Shown here one piece after another: positions 1 through 8,128 of a stretch of 64,000 nucleotides of DNA. Under the pieces are notes generated by a model. It worked only from the letters and a program-made list of their open reading frames with translations, did not search any database and was not told the origin of the DNA. Made by a program: the position numbers and the translations under genes. Numbering within the stretch: the stretch's first letter is position 1; the number at the start of each line of letters is the position of its first letter. This DNA is from Oscillospiraceae bacterium (GTDB lineage Bacteria; Bacillota; Clostridia; Oscillospirales; Ruminococcaceae), in contig JAFSCU010000043.1 in the NCBI GenBank assembly GCA_017436575.1, forward strand, positions 47,948-111,947, in the 5' to 3' direction.

Positions 1-586
1 TGATGACTTGTTTCAGGTAGGATGTATTGGACTTATCAAAGCATTAAATAACTTTGAACCTGCTATGAATGTACAGTTTTCCACCTATGGTGTAGTAATG
101 ATAATGGGTGAAATAAAAAGATATATGCGTGATAACAGCATATTAAAAATCAGCCGCAGCACAAAAGATATGGCTTACAAGGCGTTAAGTTATCGGGAAC
201 TGTTTTCAAAAGAGTCAGGAAGAGAACCTACTGCTGAAGAAATTGCTGCCGGTCTTGATACTACAGTATATGCGGTGACCAGTGCGATGGAGGCAATGTC
301 GCCCACACTCTCTCTTAATGAACCTGCATTCTGTGAAGAAGATGACAGCATTTGTTTAATGGATCAGGTACAGGGTGAAGATTTTGAAAACAGTTTTATA
401 TCAAAAACTGTTATTCAGGATGTACTCCATGCACTTGAAAAAAGAGATAAATATATTCTGAATTTAAGATTTTTACAAGGTAAAACTCAGACACAGGTGG
501 CAAAAATAGTAGGTATAAGCCAGGCACAGGTTTCCAGAATAGAAAAAAATATTCTTATGGCTGTAAAAAAACAGCTTGATGTATAA
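1..586 (+). CDS. sigG: RNA polymerase sporulation sigma factor SigG (3' part, 5' end outside window)
   Basis: Forespore-specific sigma-70 family factor that directs late forespore transcription. The window opens inside region 2 (DDLFQVGCIGLIKALNNF), continues through the -10 recognition segment (MGEIKRYMRDN, then ISRSTKDMAYKAL) and ends with a region 4 helix-turn-helix (TQVAKIVGISQAQVSRIEK). About 194 of the usual 255-260 residues are present. The AYKAL stretch and the 'FQVGCIGL' form resemble SigG more than SigF, and the next gene is ylmC, the usual neighbour of sigG. Base 1 is the last base of a split codon; the reading frame runs from base 2. SigF cannot be fully excluded without the N-terminus. 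Confidence 0.88.
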   Translation, partial: DDLFQVGCIGLIKALNNFEPAMNVQFSTYGVVMIMGEIKRYMRDNSILKISRSTKDMAYKALSYRELFSKESGREPTAEEIAAGLDTTVYAVTSAMEAMSPTLSLNEPAFCEEDDSICLMDQVQGEDFENSFISKTVIQDVLHALEKRDKYILNLRFLQGKTQTQVAKIVGISQAQVSRIEKNILMAVKKQLDV

Positions 587-637
587 ATGAACACCATAGA
601 ATCAGTTTTCATATAATGAATATATGGAGGTGATTTT

Positions 638-919
638 ATGGTGTCTCTTTCTGTTCTGTGTGAAAAAGACATTATCAGCATTTCAACCGGGCGGAATATA
701 GGCAGGGCTGATGATATAGAATTTAATGAAACAACTGCAAAAGTGGAAAACCTGGTTGTATTCGGCAGACCCAAATTATTTGGTTTACTGGGCAGGGGAA
801 AAGATATCAGAATTTCCTGGTCAGATGTGATTACTGTAGGACAGGATGTAATCCTTATCAATTCGGCCGGTATTAATCAAAGCGACAAAAACGGTAGAAT
901 TAATGTGGATTATGACTGA
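638..919 (+). CDS. ylmC: YlmC/YmxH family PRC-barrel sporulation protein
   Basis: Small (93 aa) PRC-barrel-like protein of the YlmC/YmxH family. Its molecular role is not established, but the family is common in spore formers and typically sits just after sigG, as here (51-nt gap). The ATG follows a good ribosome binding site, GGAGGTG at 627-633. Family features visible are a short beta-rich fold, the segment IGRADDIEF near residue 22, and a Gly/Phe-rich turn (FGRPKLFGLLGRG). The family assignment is firm; the function is unknown. Confidence 0.85.
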   Translation: MVSLSVLCEKDIISISTGRNIGRADDIEFNETTAKVENLVVFGRPKLFGLLGRGKDIRISWSDVITVGQDVILINSAGINQSDKNGRINVDYD

Positions 920-958
920 AAAACCTTTATTTTAGGGCAAAAAAACGAATATAGGGTA

Positions 959-987
959 TTGACATTGTGCATTGTGTACGATATAAT
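959..987 (+). promoter_or_regulatory. Consensus vegetative promoter of rpsB-tsf
   Basis: TTGACA (959-964), exact 17-nt spacer, TATAAT (982-987). Both hexamers match the sigma-A consensus perfectly, as expected for a strongly expressed ribosomal protein operon. Transcription should start near 993-996, giving a leader of about 105 nt. Confidence 0.9.
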
Positions 988-1006
988 ATTTAGGCGCAAA
1001 TACGCA

Positions 1007-1069
1007 CGCTGTATTCCTTATGGGTGGTGTATATAAATATGTCCCATAAAAATTCGCAAAAATACAGCG
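1007..1069 (+). promoter_or_regulatory. Structured 5' leader of rpsB (candidate S2 autoregulatory RNA)
   Basis: A perfect 9-bp inverted repeat, CGCTGTATT (1007-1015) with AATACAGCG (1061-1069), encloses a second perfect 6-bp repeat, TATGGG (1019-1024) with CCCATA (1043-1048). Together they form an extended interrupted hairpin inside the leader. The 3' strand runs straight into a purine-rich GGAGGA, a second Shine-Dalgarno-like sequence upstream of the real one at 1085-1090. There is no T-run, so it is not a terminator. Autoregulation by S2 is inferred from leaders known for other ribosomal protein genes; the repeats themselves are directly visible. Confidence 0.6.
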
Positions 1070-1099
1070 GAGGACACAACCAAACGGAGGTAAATAATT

Positions 1100-1822
1100 A
1101 TGTCATCAGTATCAATGAAACAATTGCTTGAAGCCGGCGTGCACTTCGGTCACCAGACAAGAAGATGGAACCCTAAAATGGCTAAATACATCTTCACAGA
1201 AAGAAACGGTATCTACATCATCGACCTGCAGAAAACAGTAAAAATGCTGGATGCAGCTTACGATTTCATCAGAGAAGTTTCTGCTGAAGGCGGCGAAATC
1301 CTGTTCGTAGGCACAAAGAAACAGGCTCAGGAAGCTATCAGAGAAGAAGCTGAAAGATGTGGTATGCATTTCGTTAACGCAAGATGGCTTGGCGGTATGC
1401 TGACAAACTACAAAACAATTCAGAAAAGAATTGCTCGTCTTGAACAGCTGAACAAAATGAAAGAAGACGGTACATTCGATCTTCTGCCTAAAAAAGAAGT
1501 TATCAAACTTGAACTCGAAATCGAAAAACTCGAAAAATTCATGGGTGGTATCAAAAACATGGGCACACTTCCAAAAGCTATGTTCATTGTAGATACAAGA
1601 AAAGAAAAAATCGCAGTTGCAGAAGCAAGAAACCTGGGTATCCCAGTAGTTGCTATCGTTGACACAAACTGTGACCCAGACGAAGTTGACTATGTAATTC
1701 CTGGCAACGACGACGCTATCAGAGCTGTTAAACTGATTGCTGGCGCAATGGCTGACGCTATTATCGAAGGCCGTCAGGGCGAACAGAATGTTGCTGAAGA
1801 AACAGAAGAAGTAGCAGAATAA
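1100..1822 (+). CDS. rpsB: 30S ribosomal protein uS2
   Basis: Small-subunit ribosomal protein S2 (240 aa), which binds at the head-body junction of the 30S particle. Hallmarks are the N-terminal [19 protein letters not shown], the coiled-coil region rich in Lys/Glu around residues 110-150, and the late [19 protein letters not shown] segment. The start is set by CGGAGG at 1085-1090. Codon choice is biased to C-ending Asn, Ile and Asp codons, as in the other highly expressed genes of this window (tsf, tig). It is cotranscribed with tsf 65 nt downstream. Confidence 0.98.
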   Translation: MSSVSMKQLLEAGVHFGHQTRRWNPKMAKYIFTERNGIYIIDLQKTVKMLDAAYDFIREVSAEGGEILFVGTKKQAQEAIREEAERCGMHFVNARWLGGMLTNYKTIQKRIARLEQLNKMKEDGTFDLLPKKEVIKLELEIEKLEKFMGGIKNMGTLPKAMFIVDTRKEKIAVAEARNLGIPVVAIVDTNCDPDEVDYVIPGNDDAIRAVKLIAGAMADAIIEGRQGEQNVAEETEEVAE

Positions 1823-1887
1823 TTATTGAATTATTTTAGTTATTAAATATATCACAGGATATTTATAATAGTTGGAGGAACAAAATT

Positions 1888-2799
1888 ATGGCATTTACAG
1901 CTAAAGATGTTAAAGAACTTCGTGAACGCACAGGTTGCGGCATGATGGATTGCAAAAAAGCTCTTACAGAAACAGATGGTGATTTCGAAAAAGCTATCGA
2001 ATACCTGAGAGAAAAAGGTCTGGCTGCTGCAACTAAAAAAGCAGGCAGAATCGCTGCTGACGGTATGGTTTTCTCAACAGTTGACAGAGAAAACAAAGTA
2101 GGTGTTGTTGTAGAAGTTAACTCTGAAACAGACTTTGTTGCTAAAAACGAAATGTTCCGTGAATTCGTAGCAGACGTAGCAGCAGTTGTTGCAAAAGAAA
2201 ACCCAGCAACAGTTGAAGAACTGCTGACAAAAGCTATGCCTAACGGTGATACAGTTGAAGCTGCACTTCAGGAAAAAATCCTGGTTATCGGTGAAAACCT
2301 GAAAATCCGTCGTTTCGTAAGATACGAAGGTCCATGTGTAGCTTACATCCACGCAGGCGGCACACACGGCGTTCTGGTAAACTTTGAAGTTTCTGACGAA
2401 GTATTTGCAAAACCTGAATTTGAAGCTTACGGTAAAGATATTGCTATGCAGATTGCTGCAGCAAACCCAACTTACCTGAACAAAGCTGATGTTCCTGCAG
2501 AAGTTCTGGAAAAAGAAAAAGAAATCCTGACACAGCAGGCTATCAACGAAGGCAAACCAGCTGCTATCGCAGAAAAAATGGTTGCAGGCAGAATTGCAAA
2601 ATACTACAAAGAAAACTGTCTTGTAGAACAGGCATTTGTTAAAGACGATAAGCAGTCTATCACTGCTTACACAAACGCTACAGCTAAAGAACTGGGCGGC
2701 GACATCAAAATCGTTGCATTCACACGTTTTGAAAAAGGTGAAGGTATCGAAAAGAAAGTTGATGACTTCGCAGCAGAAGTTGCAGCTATGTCTAAATAA
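1888..2799 (+). CDS. tsf: Elongation factor Ts
   Basis: Guanine nucleotide exchange factor for EF-Tu (303 aa, full-length family size). It shows the N-terminal UBA-like domain with RTGCGMMDCKKAL at residues about 13-25, the SETDFVAKN motif near residue 80 that contacts EF-Tu, and two core repeats. GGAGGA lies 8 nt before the ATG. It is the second gene of the rpsB-tsf transcript, closed by the terminator directly behind it. pyrH, its usual next neighbour, is displaced by about 2.3 kb. Confidence 0.98.
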   Translation: MAFTAKDVKELRERTGCGMMDCKKALTETDGDFEKAIEYLREKGLAAATKKAGRIAADGMVFSTVDRENKVGVVVEVNSETDFVAKNEMFREFVADVAAVVAKENPATVEELLTKAMPNGDTVEAALQEKILVIGENLKIRRFVRYEGPCVAYIHAGGTHGVLVNFEVSDEVFAKPEFEAYGKDIAMQIAAANPTYLNKADVPAEVLEKEKEILTQQAINEGKPAAIAEKMVAGRIAKYYKENCLVEQAFVKDDKQSITAYTNATAKELGGDIKIVAFTRFEKGEGIEKKVDDFAAEVAAMSK

Positions 2800-2821
2800 T
2801 TTTAAACCTATGTTGAAAAAT

Positions 2822-2857
2822 CCCTTACAGCAGAAATGCTGTAAGGGTATTTTTTTT
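2822..2857 (+). terminator. Rho-independent terminator after tsf
   Basis: CCCTTACAGC (2822-2831) pairs with GCTGTAAGGG (2838-2847); the hairpin is followed by TATTTTTTTT. It ends the rpsB-tsf transcript. Confidence 0.93.
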
Positions 2858-2907
2858 GCTGAAATATATGGTATAATAGGAAAAAATAAAAGGCTGGTGC
2901 AAACTCT

Positions 2908-3123
2908 ATGATAAAAAATAAGTTGATTTATAAAATCCTGTTTCTAACAGGACTGTGTACGTTTTTAGCGCCTTTTGTTTACTGGGTTATACTGAATTAT
3001 GTTCATAATACTCCATGGGAATTATTTGACCTGATAGTCTTTTGGTCAGTGATTTACTGGCCTACATACATTGCAGGTATTGTTGCTATTGCATTTTCCG
3101 CATATAAATTGAAAAATAATTAA
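2908..3123 (+). CDS. Small two-helix membrane protein, function unknown
   Basis: A 71-residue protein with two predicted membrane helices (about residues 8-31 and 41-66), a basic N-terminus (MIKNKLIYK) and a basic tail (KLKNN). It is Trp- and Tyr-rich. I recognise no family. Support for it being real: the ORF fills the space between the tsf terminator and a second strong terminator, a TATAAT at 2872-2877 lies upstream, and composition is that of a membrane protein. Against: the ribosome binding site is weak (AGGCTGG) and no clear -35 was found. Confidence 0.55.
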   Translation: MIKNKLIYKILFLTGLCTFLAPFVYWVILNYVHNTPWELFDLIVFWSVIYWPTYIAGIVAIAFSAYKLKNN

Positions 3124-3158
3124 AACAGCGACTTGTAAATACAGGTCGCTGTTTATTT
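3123..3158. terminator. Bidirectional terminator between convergent genes
   Basis: AAACAGCGACTTGT (3123-3136) pairs with ACAGGTCGCTGTTT (3141-3154) with one G-T wobble and an AAAT loop. T-rich flanks on the + side and A-rich flanks on the other allow termination in both directions, fitting the convergent genes on either side. Confidence 0.85.
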
Positions 3159-3166
3159 AGATTTTA

Positions 3167-4132
3167 TTAAAGGTCGCTATCTTCATCAAATTCTTTTTGT
3201 GAATCAAGGAAAATAGTATTCATATTGATTTTAGCAAAATTTTCTTTTAAAAGTTCTTTATCATAACCCAGCTGCTCACATACCTGGTTGTTGATAGCTG
3301 CAAATGTATGTGCGCTTCTGATTACAGGCACATCGATGGGGCTTTTTTCTTCTATAAGCAGTTTTTCAGCCAGCTGCATAAATTCTATATCTCCGTCTTT
3401 ATACAGACTGCCCATGCCCATAAAAGCACCATTGATTGTGAATGAGTGAGAACCTGTAAACTGTGGTATACCTGCTGCTGTAAAAACAGGGGATATTTCC
3501 AGTTCTGCGCTCATAATTGTATTGTCTGTAGGTGTCAGTACAGCATCAACACCTTGAGCAATAAGTGACTTTGCTGCATCCGGTACTTCTGATTTGTTGT
3601 TTGGATTTGCTTCAACCCAGTCGATACCAATACCTGTCAGATATTCTTTGGCTTCTTTTATTGGAAGTTTTGATGATACTTCGGCAGTGTTGTACAGCAG
3701 CCCTATTTTTTTTGCACCAGGAACAGCAGCCAGTGCAACCTGTGCCAGTCTGCTGCCATCAAGTGAGTCAGAGGTACCGGTGATATACATACCTGGTTTT
3801 TCAAATGAATCAATAACTCCGGCACTGATAGGGTCAGAAACTGCACGAAACAGCATATTTATTTTATTTTCTGCCAGAATATCTTTCATTACAACAGTTG
3901 GTGGAGTAGCAATGGAAATCACAAGGTCAACTTTTTCTTCTACCAGTTTATCAGCAATAGCCTTCATCTCATCAATGTCAGCTTTACCATCATAAACATT
4001 GTTTGAATAATCAATTTCAATATTATATTTTTCACTTAATTCATCAAGGCATCTTTTGGCACCAAGTTCTATTCTGTTGAGGGAAGCATGGTCTGTATAC
4101 TTTACGATGCCTACTTTGTAGCTGTTTTTCAT
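3167..4132 (-). CDS. ABC-type solute-binding-like protein (TrpX-like family) without signal peptide
   Basis: 321-residue two-lobed periplasmic-binding-protein fold resembling the ABC_sub_bind/TrpX family: VGIVKYTDHASLNR at the N-terminus, VDLVISIATPPTVV near residue 90, RAVSDPISAGVI, and GLLYNTAEVSS in lobe two. Known members are secreted lipoproteins encoded beside a permease and an ATPase. Here the protein starts MKNSYKVGIV with no hydrophobic signal and no lipobox Cys. An in-frame stop 30 nt upstream of the ATG and a good GAGGT site (complement of 4139-4144) confirm that start. No transporter genes are nearby. It ends in an acidic tail (DEDSDL). A cytoplasmic ligand-binding role is inferred; the ligand is unknown. 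Confidence 0.82.
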   Translation of the reverse strand: MKNSYKVGIVKYTDHASLNRIELGAKRCLDELSEKYNIEIDYSNNVYDGKADIDEMKAIADKLVEEKVDLVISIATPPTVVMKDILAENKINMLFRAVSDPISAGVIDSFEKPGMYITGTSDSLDGSRLAQVALAAVPGAKKIGLLYNTAEVSSKLPIKEAKEYLTGIGIDWVEANPNNKSEVPDAAKSLIAQGVDAVLTPTDNTIMSAELEISPVFTAAGIPQFTGSHSFTINGAFMGMGSLYKDGDIEFMQLAEKLLIEEKSPIDVPVIRSAHTFAAINNQVCEQLGYDKELLKENFAKINMNTIFLDSQKEFDEDSDL

Positions 4133-4162
4133 AATATACCTCGGATATTTGTTTTGTTTTTA

Positions 4163-4191
4163 ATTATACACTGTAATTTTATAAATTTCAA
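4163..4191 (-). promoter_or_regulatory. Promoter of the solute-binding-like gene
   Basis: On the minus strand, TTGAAA (4191-4186), 17-nt spacer, TATAAT (4168-4163). This is near-consensus sigma-A, placed about 31 nt before the start codon and divergent from the promoter at 4209. Confidence 0.8.
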
Positions 4192-4208
4192 ACTTTAGAT
4201 GCTTATTC

Positions 4209-4237
4209 TTGAAAAAATATACCTTTATTATTATAAT
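4209..4237 (+). promoter_or_regulatory. Promoter of the alpha/beta hydrolase gene
   Basis: TTGAAA (4209-4214), 17-nt spacer, TATAAT (4232-4237), 29 nt before the ATG. Its -35 lies only 17 bp from that of the divergent promoter, so a single bound regulator could affect both. Confidence 0.8.
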
Positions 4238-4266
4238 AATAGATATAAACATTTTTAGGAGATTAT

Positions 4267-5007
4267 ATGATTTACAGTGAATACGGAAAGGGAAATGATA
4301 GGGTTGTAATTTTGCTTCATGGTGGCGGTCTGGCACAATGGGGTTATGATGCTGTAGCAAAATTGCTTTCTGAAAATTATTATGTTATTTTACCTGTCAT
4401 TGATGGCCACGGAGATTCAGACAGAGATTTTGTGTCTATAGAAGATAATGCGGAACATATCATAGAGTTTATAGAAAGTAATTTTGGTGGTAATATTTTT
4501 GCAATAGGTGGTCTGTCTCTTGGCGGCCAGATTGTATTGGAAATGTTGACCCAAAGAAAAGATATATGTAGGTATGCCTTTATTGAAAGTGCACTGGTTA
4601 TACCATCAAAAATTACAAATATTATGGTAAACCCTATGATTAAATCCAGCTACTGGCTTATAAATAAACCTTGGTTTGCACGTTTGCAGTTTAATTATCT
4701 GAGAATGCCAGAGGAACTGTTCGACAGATATTATGAGGATAGCTGTAAAATTTCAGAAAAAAATATGATTTCTTTTCTGAAAGCAAATTCATCATACAGT
4801 ATAAAACCTGCGTTAAAAAATACAAGTTCGCAGGTAGTCGTACTGGCTGGTGGAAAAGAGCAGGGAAGTATCAAAAAATCTGCACAGCTGATAAACAATA
4901 CAATAGCCCACAGCTGCATGGAAATTATCGACGGCATGTATCATGGTCAGCTGTCAATGAATTATCCGGAAAAGTATATTTCAATTATGAATAAGTATAT
5001 AAAATAA
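4267..5007 (+). CDS. Alpha/beta hydrolase family protein
   Basis: 246-residue single-domain alpha/beta hydrolase, cytoplasmic (no signal peptide). Visible parts: oxyanion HGGG at residues 18-21, nucleophile elbow GLSLGG with Ser84, and His226 in MYHGQLS as the catalytic base. GHGDSD at 48-53 is the usual post-strand-4 loop. The start follows AGGAG 6 nt upstream. It has its own strong promoter and stands alone before pyrH. Substrate cannot be deduced; esterase, lipase-like or lactonase activity are all possible. Confidence 0.85.
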   Translation: MIYSEYGKGNDRVVILLHGGGLAQWGYDAVAKLLSENYYVILPVIDGHGDSDRDFVSIEDNAEHIIEFIESNFGGNIFAIGGLSLGGQIVLEMLTQRKDICRYAFIESALVIPSKITNIMVNPMIKSSYWLINKPWFARLQFNYLRMPEELFDRYYEDSCKISEKNMISFLKANSSYSIKPALKNTSSQVVVLAGGKEQGSIKKSAQLINNTIAHSCMEIIDGMYHGQLSMNYPEKYISIMNKYIK

Positions 5008-5061
5008 TAATATTGAAAAGATTTATTAAATTTTTATTCACACAAAATACAACAATTAGCC

Positions 5062-5090
5062 TTTACTTTACATACAAAATATAGTAAAAT
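5062..5090 (+). promoter_or_regulatory. Possible promoter of the pyrH operon
   Basis: TTTACT (5062-5067), 17-nt spacer, TAAAAT (5085-5090). The match is moderate, but no terminator was seen after the hydrolase gene, so read-through is an alternative. Confidence 0.4.
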
Positions 5091-5126
5091 AAGATAAAAT
5101 AATGTGTTAAAAATGGGGTGCCCAAA

Positions 5127-5831
5127 ATGTCTATCAAATATAACAGAGTATTGATTAAACTGAGTGGTGAAGCCCTGGCCGGTGACAAAGGTTTTGGCCT
5201 GGACTATCCTACAGTTCTTGAAATTTGTAAAAATATTAAAGATGCACATGACCTTGGTGCAGAAATTGCTATTGTTGTTGGTGGCGGTAACTTTTGGCGT
5301 GGCCGTTCATCAGGCGATATGGAAAGAACAAGAGCTGACCAGATTGGTATGCTGGCAACAGTTATGAATGCACTTTCAGTTGCTGATGCACTGGAACATC
5401 TTGGTGTTGAAGTAAGAGTACAGGCTGCATTACAGATGCAGCAGGTTGCAGAACCTTATATCAGAAACCGTGCCACAAGACATCTTGAAAAAGGCCGTGT
5501 AGTTATCTTTGCCTGCGGTACTGGTAACCCATTCTTCTCAACAGATACAGCAGCTGCTCTAAGAGCTGCTGAAATCAATGCTGATATTATTTTTAAAGCA
5601 ACAATGGTTGATGGTGTTTATGATAAAGACCCTAAAAAATACCCTGATGCTGTTAAATATGATACACTTACATTTACACAGGTTCTGAACGACCAGTTGA
5701 ATGTTATGGATATGACAGCTGCTACAATGTGCCGTGACAACAAACTGCCAATTCTTGTATTTGATATGGCAGATGGCAATATTGTAAAAGCAATCAAAGG
5801 CGAAACAATCGGTACATTGGTACAGGAATAA
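5127..5831 (+). CDS. pyrH: UMP kinase
   Basis: Hexameric amino-acid-kinase-fold enzyme that phosphorylates UMP to UDP for pyrimidine nucleotide and RNA supply. Motifs: KLSGEAL near the N-terminus, [26 protein letters not shown]-like phosphate loop, and [14 protein letters not shown] choose the ATG at 5127 because GGGGTG (5114-5119) is correctly spaced for it; a GTG at 5118 in frame is too close to that site. The length (234 aa) is typical. frr follows 15 nt later. Confidence 0.96.
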   Translation: MSIKYNRVLIKLSGEALAGDKGFGLDYPTVLEICKNIKDAHDLGAEIAIVVGGGNFWRGRSSGDMERTRADQIGMLATVMNALSVADALEHLGVEVRVQAALQMQQVAEPYIRNRATRHLEKGRVVIFACGTGNPFFSTDTAAALRAAEINADIIFKATMVDGVYDKDPKKYPDAVKYDTLTFTQVLNDQLNVMDMTAATMCRDNKLPILVFDMADGNIVKAIKGETIGTLVQE

Positions 5832-5846
5832 AGGAGATTTTTAATT

Positions 5847-6392
5847 ATGACAAAGAAATATGAAGATAGAATGACAAGTGCTGTAAAGCACCTTGAAAGC
5901 GAATATGCATCTGTTCGTGCAGGCAGAGCAAACCCAGGCGTACTTGACAAAGTTACAGTTGACTATTATGGTGTTGCTACTCCTATCAATCAGGTTGCTA
6001 CAGTTTCTGTAACAGAAGCAAGAACACTTTCCATCCAGCCTTGGGACAGAAGTCTTCTGAAAGCAGTTGTAAAAGCTATCCAGATGTCAGATGTAGGCAT
6101 TAACCCAATTGATGACGGTATCAGCATTCGTCTTGTTTTCCCAGCACCTACTGAAGAACGTCGTAAAGCATTGGCTAAAGATGTTTCTAAAATGGCTGAA
6201 GAAGCAAAAGTTGCAGTAAGAAACGTAAGACGTGATGCTATGGATAAGTTCAAGGCTGCTAAAAAAGCTGGCGAACTGACAGAAGACGACCAGAAAAAAC
6301 TGGAAGAAAAAATGCAGAAAATTACAGACAAATTCATCAAGGAAATTGATGAAGTTGCAGCCAAGAAAACTAAAGAAGTTATGGAACTGTAA
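5847..6392 (+). CDS. frr: Ribosome recycling factor
   Basis: 181-residue RRF which, with EF-G, splits post-termination ribosomes. It has the family start (YEDRMTSAVKHLESE), the VRAGRANP motif at about residues 24-31, the central LSIQPWD segment, and a long C-terminal helical arm rich in Lys/Glu. AAGGAG precedes the ATG. It is in the pyrH-frr-uppS order seen across Firmicutes. Confidence 0.97.
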   Translation: MTKKYEDRMTSAVKHLESEYASVRAGRANPGVLDKVTVDYYGVATPINQVATVSVTEARTLSIQPWDRSLLKAVVKAIQMSDVGINPIDDGISIRLVFPAPTEERRKALAKDVSKMAEEAKVAVRNVRRDAMDKFKAAKKAGELTEDDQKKLEEKMQKITDKFIKEIDEVAAKKTKEVMEL

Positions 6393-6419
6393 TTTAATTT
6401 ACCGGGTCTATTTATTGAA

Positions 6420-6450
6420 GGGCATATTGTTTGATATGCCCTTTATTTTC
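6420..6450 (+). terminator. Weak intra-operon hairpin after frr
   Basis: GGGCATAT (6420-6427) pairs with ATATGCCC (6434-6441), followed by TTTATTTTC. It could partially terminate or stabilise the pyrH-frr message ahead of uppS. Confidence 0.6.
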
Positions 6451-6472
6451 ATATAAGTGAATTGAGGTAAAA

Positions 6473-7180
6473 ATGGACAATAATATCATAATTCCAAAAC
6501 ATATTGGCATTATAATGGACGGTAACGGTCGTTGGGCAAAGAAAAGAATGTTACCACGAAATATGGGCCATAAAAAAGGTGCAGAAGTTTTTCAGGATAT
6601 TACAAGATACTGCAATGAGCTGGGGCTTGAATCAGTTACTTTCTATGCTTTTTCCACTGAGAACTGGAAAAGGCCTGCAGAAGAAGTAAATGGTATAATG
6701 TCATTGCTTAAAGAATATCTTATAAAAGCATTTGACTATGAAAAAGAAAATAACAGGATTGTTTTCCTGGGCGATAAATCAGCATTCAGTGGTGAGTTGC
6801 TGGAACTTATGCTGGATATCGAAGAAAAAACAAAAGACAGAACAGGTATGACACTTAACATTGCTCTTAATTATGGTGCAAGAAACGAGATTGTTCACGC
6901 CACAAAAGCCATTGCAAATATGGTTAAAAATGGTGAAATTGATATAGATGACATTGATGAACAGCTGGTAAGTGACAACCTTTATACAAAAGGTCAACCT
7001 GACCCTGATTTTATACTCAGACCAAGTGGAGAAAAACGTATATCAAACTTTTTGCTGTGGCAGATAGCTTATTCAGAGTTTGTTTATATGGATGTGCTGT
7101 GGCCTGATTTTACAAGAAAAGATTTGGATGATGCCATCATTGAATTCAACAGACGAAACAGAAGATTTGGTGGCGTTTAA
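6473..7180 (+). CDS. uppS: Undecaprenyl diphosphate synthase (cis-prenyltransferase)
   Basis: Condenses farnesyl diphosphate with isopentenyl diphosphate to make the C55 lipid carrier for cell-wall precursors. The catalytic Asp lies in IIMDGNGRWA (about residues 14-23), followed by GHKKGAE; the C-terminal RPSGEKRISNFLLWQ and the final NRRNRRFGG are family signatures. 235 aa. GAGGT precedes the ATG. cdsA starts 9 nt later. Its substrate is supplied by ispA, also in this window (46256). Confidence 0.97.
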   Translation: MDNNIIIPKHIGIIMDGNGRWAKKRMLPRNMGHKKGAEVFQDITRYCNELGLESVTFYAFSTENWKRPAEEVNGIMSLLKEYLIKAFDYEKENNRIVFLGDKSAFSGELLELMLDIEEKTKDRTGMTLNIALNYGARNEIVHATKAIANMVKNGEIDIDDIDEQLVSDNLYTKGQPDPDFILRPSGEKRISNFLLWQIAYSEFVYMDVLWPDFTRKDLDDAIIEFNRRNRRFGGV

Positions 7181-7189
7181 GGAGTTATT

Positions 7190-8128
7190 ATGAAAACTAG
7201 AGTTATTTCTGGCTTGGTGGGTTTAGTGGTACTGTTTGTAGTACTGAGTCAGTTTCATACTTGGATTTTCAATGTAGTGCTGTTTGCATTATATGCTATC
7301 GCTGCACACGAAATATTTAATGTTTATAAAGAAAAGAATATAAGACGGACAGAAATTTTGCTTGATATTGTAGGATTTCTTGTACTTATTGTTTCCGACA
7401 GATTCAACTATATTTCAATCTGGAGTGAAAAAAATCTTATTGATGCCAACAGTGCTATAAATATATTATCAGCATTTTACATGATAGTTATAGCCATACT
7501 TATGGTTGGTTTTGCTGCTATTGTGGTGTTTAATTTTAACAATATAGATTTCAGAAATGTTGCATCTGAAATAGCGTTTACTTTGTTTGCTTTGTTTGGA
7601 TTTTACGCTGCACTTCGCTTCAAGACTATGTTACCGTATCATAAATATGGATATGATGGTGTTTTACTTGTAATATGTTCGGCAGCTATAGCCTGGGGTG
7701 GTGACACCTGTGCTTATTTCGCAGGTTTTCTTTTTGGCAAACATAAAATGGCACCGCATCTTAGTCCTAAAAAAACCATTGAAGGTGCTATAGGCGGCGT
7801 TTTAGGTTCAGTTGTTCTTACATGGTTTGTTTTATGGGTTTACAGCTTTTTGAAACCAATGCTTGAACAGTCTGCTGCTGTATACTCATTGAATATCATT
7901 ACCTTGGCATTGGTTGGTGTTGTTGCGGCACTGGGCTCTTTCCTGGGAATTATCGGTGACCTTTTCGCTTCGGCTGTAAAAAGACAGGCAGGAATAAAAG
8001 ATTATGGCAACATTATGCCTGGTCATGGTGGGGTAATGGATCGTTTCGATAGTATTCTGCTTGTAATAATTGTAGTTTCCTGCGCTATCCCATTGATTAT
8101 ACTTAACGGAGGTGTTTTCGGTGTATAA
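7190..8128 (+). CDS. cdsA: Phosphatidate cytidylyltransferase
   Basis: Integral membrane enzyme making CDP-diacylglycerol from phosphatidic acid and CTP. About eight hydrophobic segments over 312 aa. The C-terminal family signature is intact: GDLFASAVKRQAGIKDYG followed by MPGHGGVMDRFDS. Upstream SPKKTIEGAIGG is also conserved. The 3' end overlaps the dxr start by 8 nt, implying translational coupling. Confidence 0.96.
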   Translation: MKTRVISGLVGLVVLFVVLSQFHTWIFNVVLFALYAIAAHEIFNVYKEKNIRRTEILLDIVGFLVLIVSDRFNYISIWSEKNLIDANSAINILSAFYMIVIAILMVGFAAIVVFNFNNIDFRNVASEIAFTLFALFGFYAALRFKTMLPYHKYGYDGVLLVICSAAIAWGGDTCAYFAGFLFGKHKMAPHLSPKKTIEGAIGGVLGSVVLTWFVLWVYSFLKPMLEQSAAVYSLNIITLALVGVVAALGSFLGIIGDLFASAVKRQAGIKDYGNIMPGHGGVMDRFDSILLVIIVVSCAIPLIILNGGVFGV

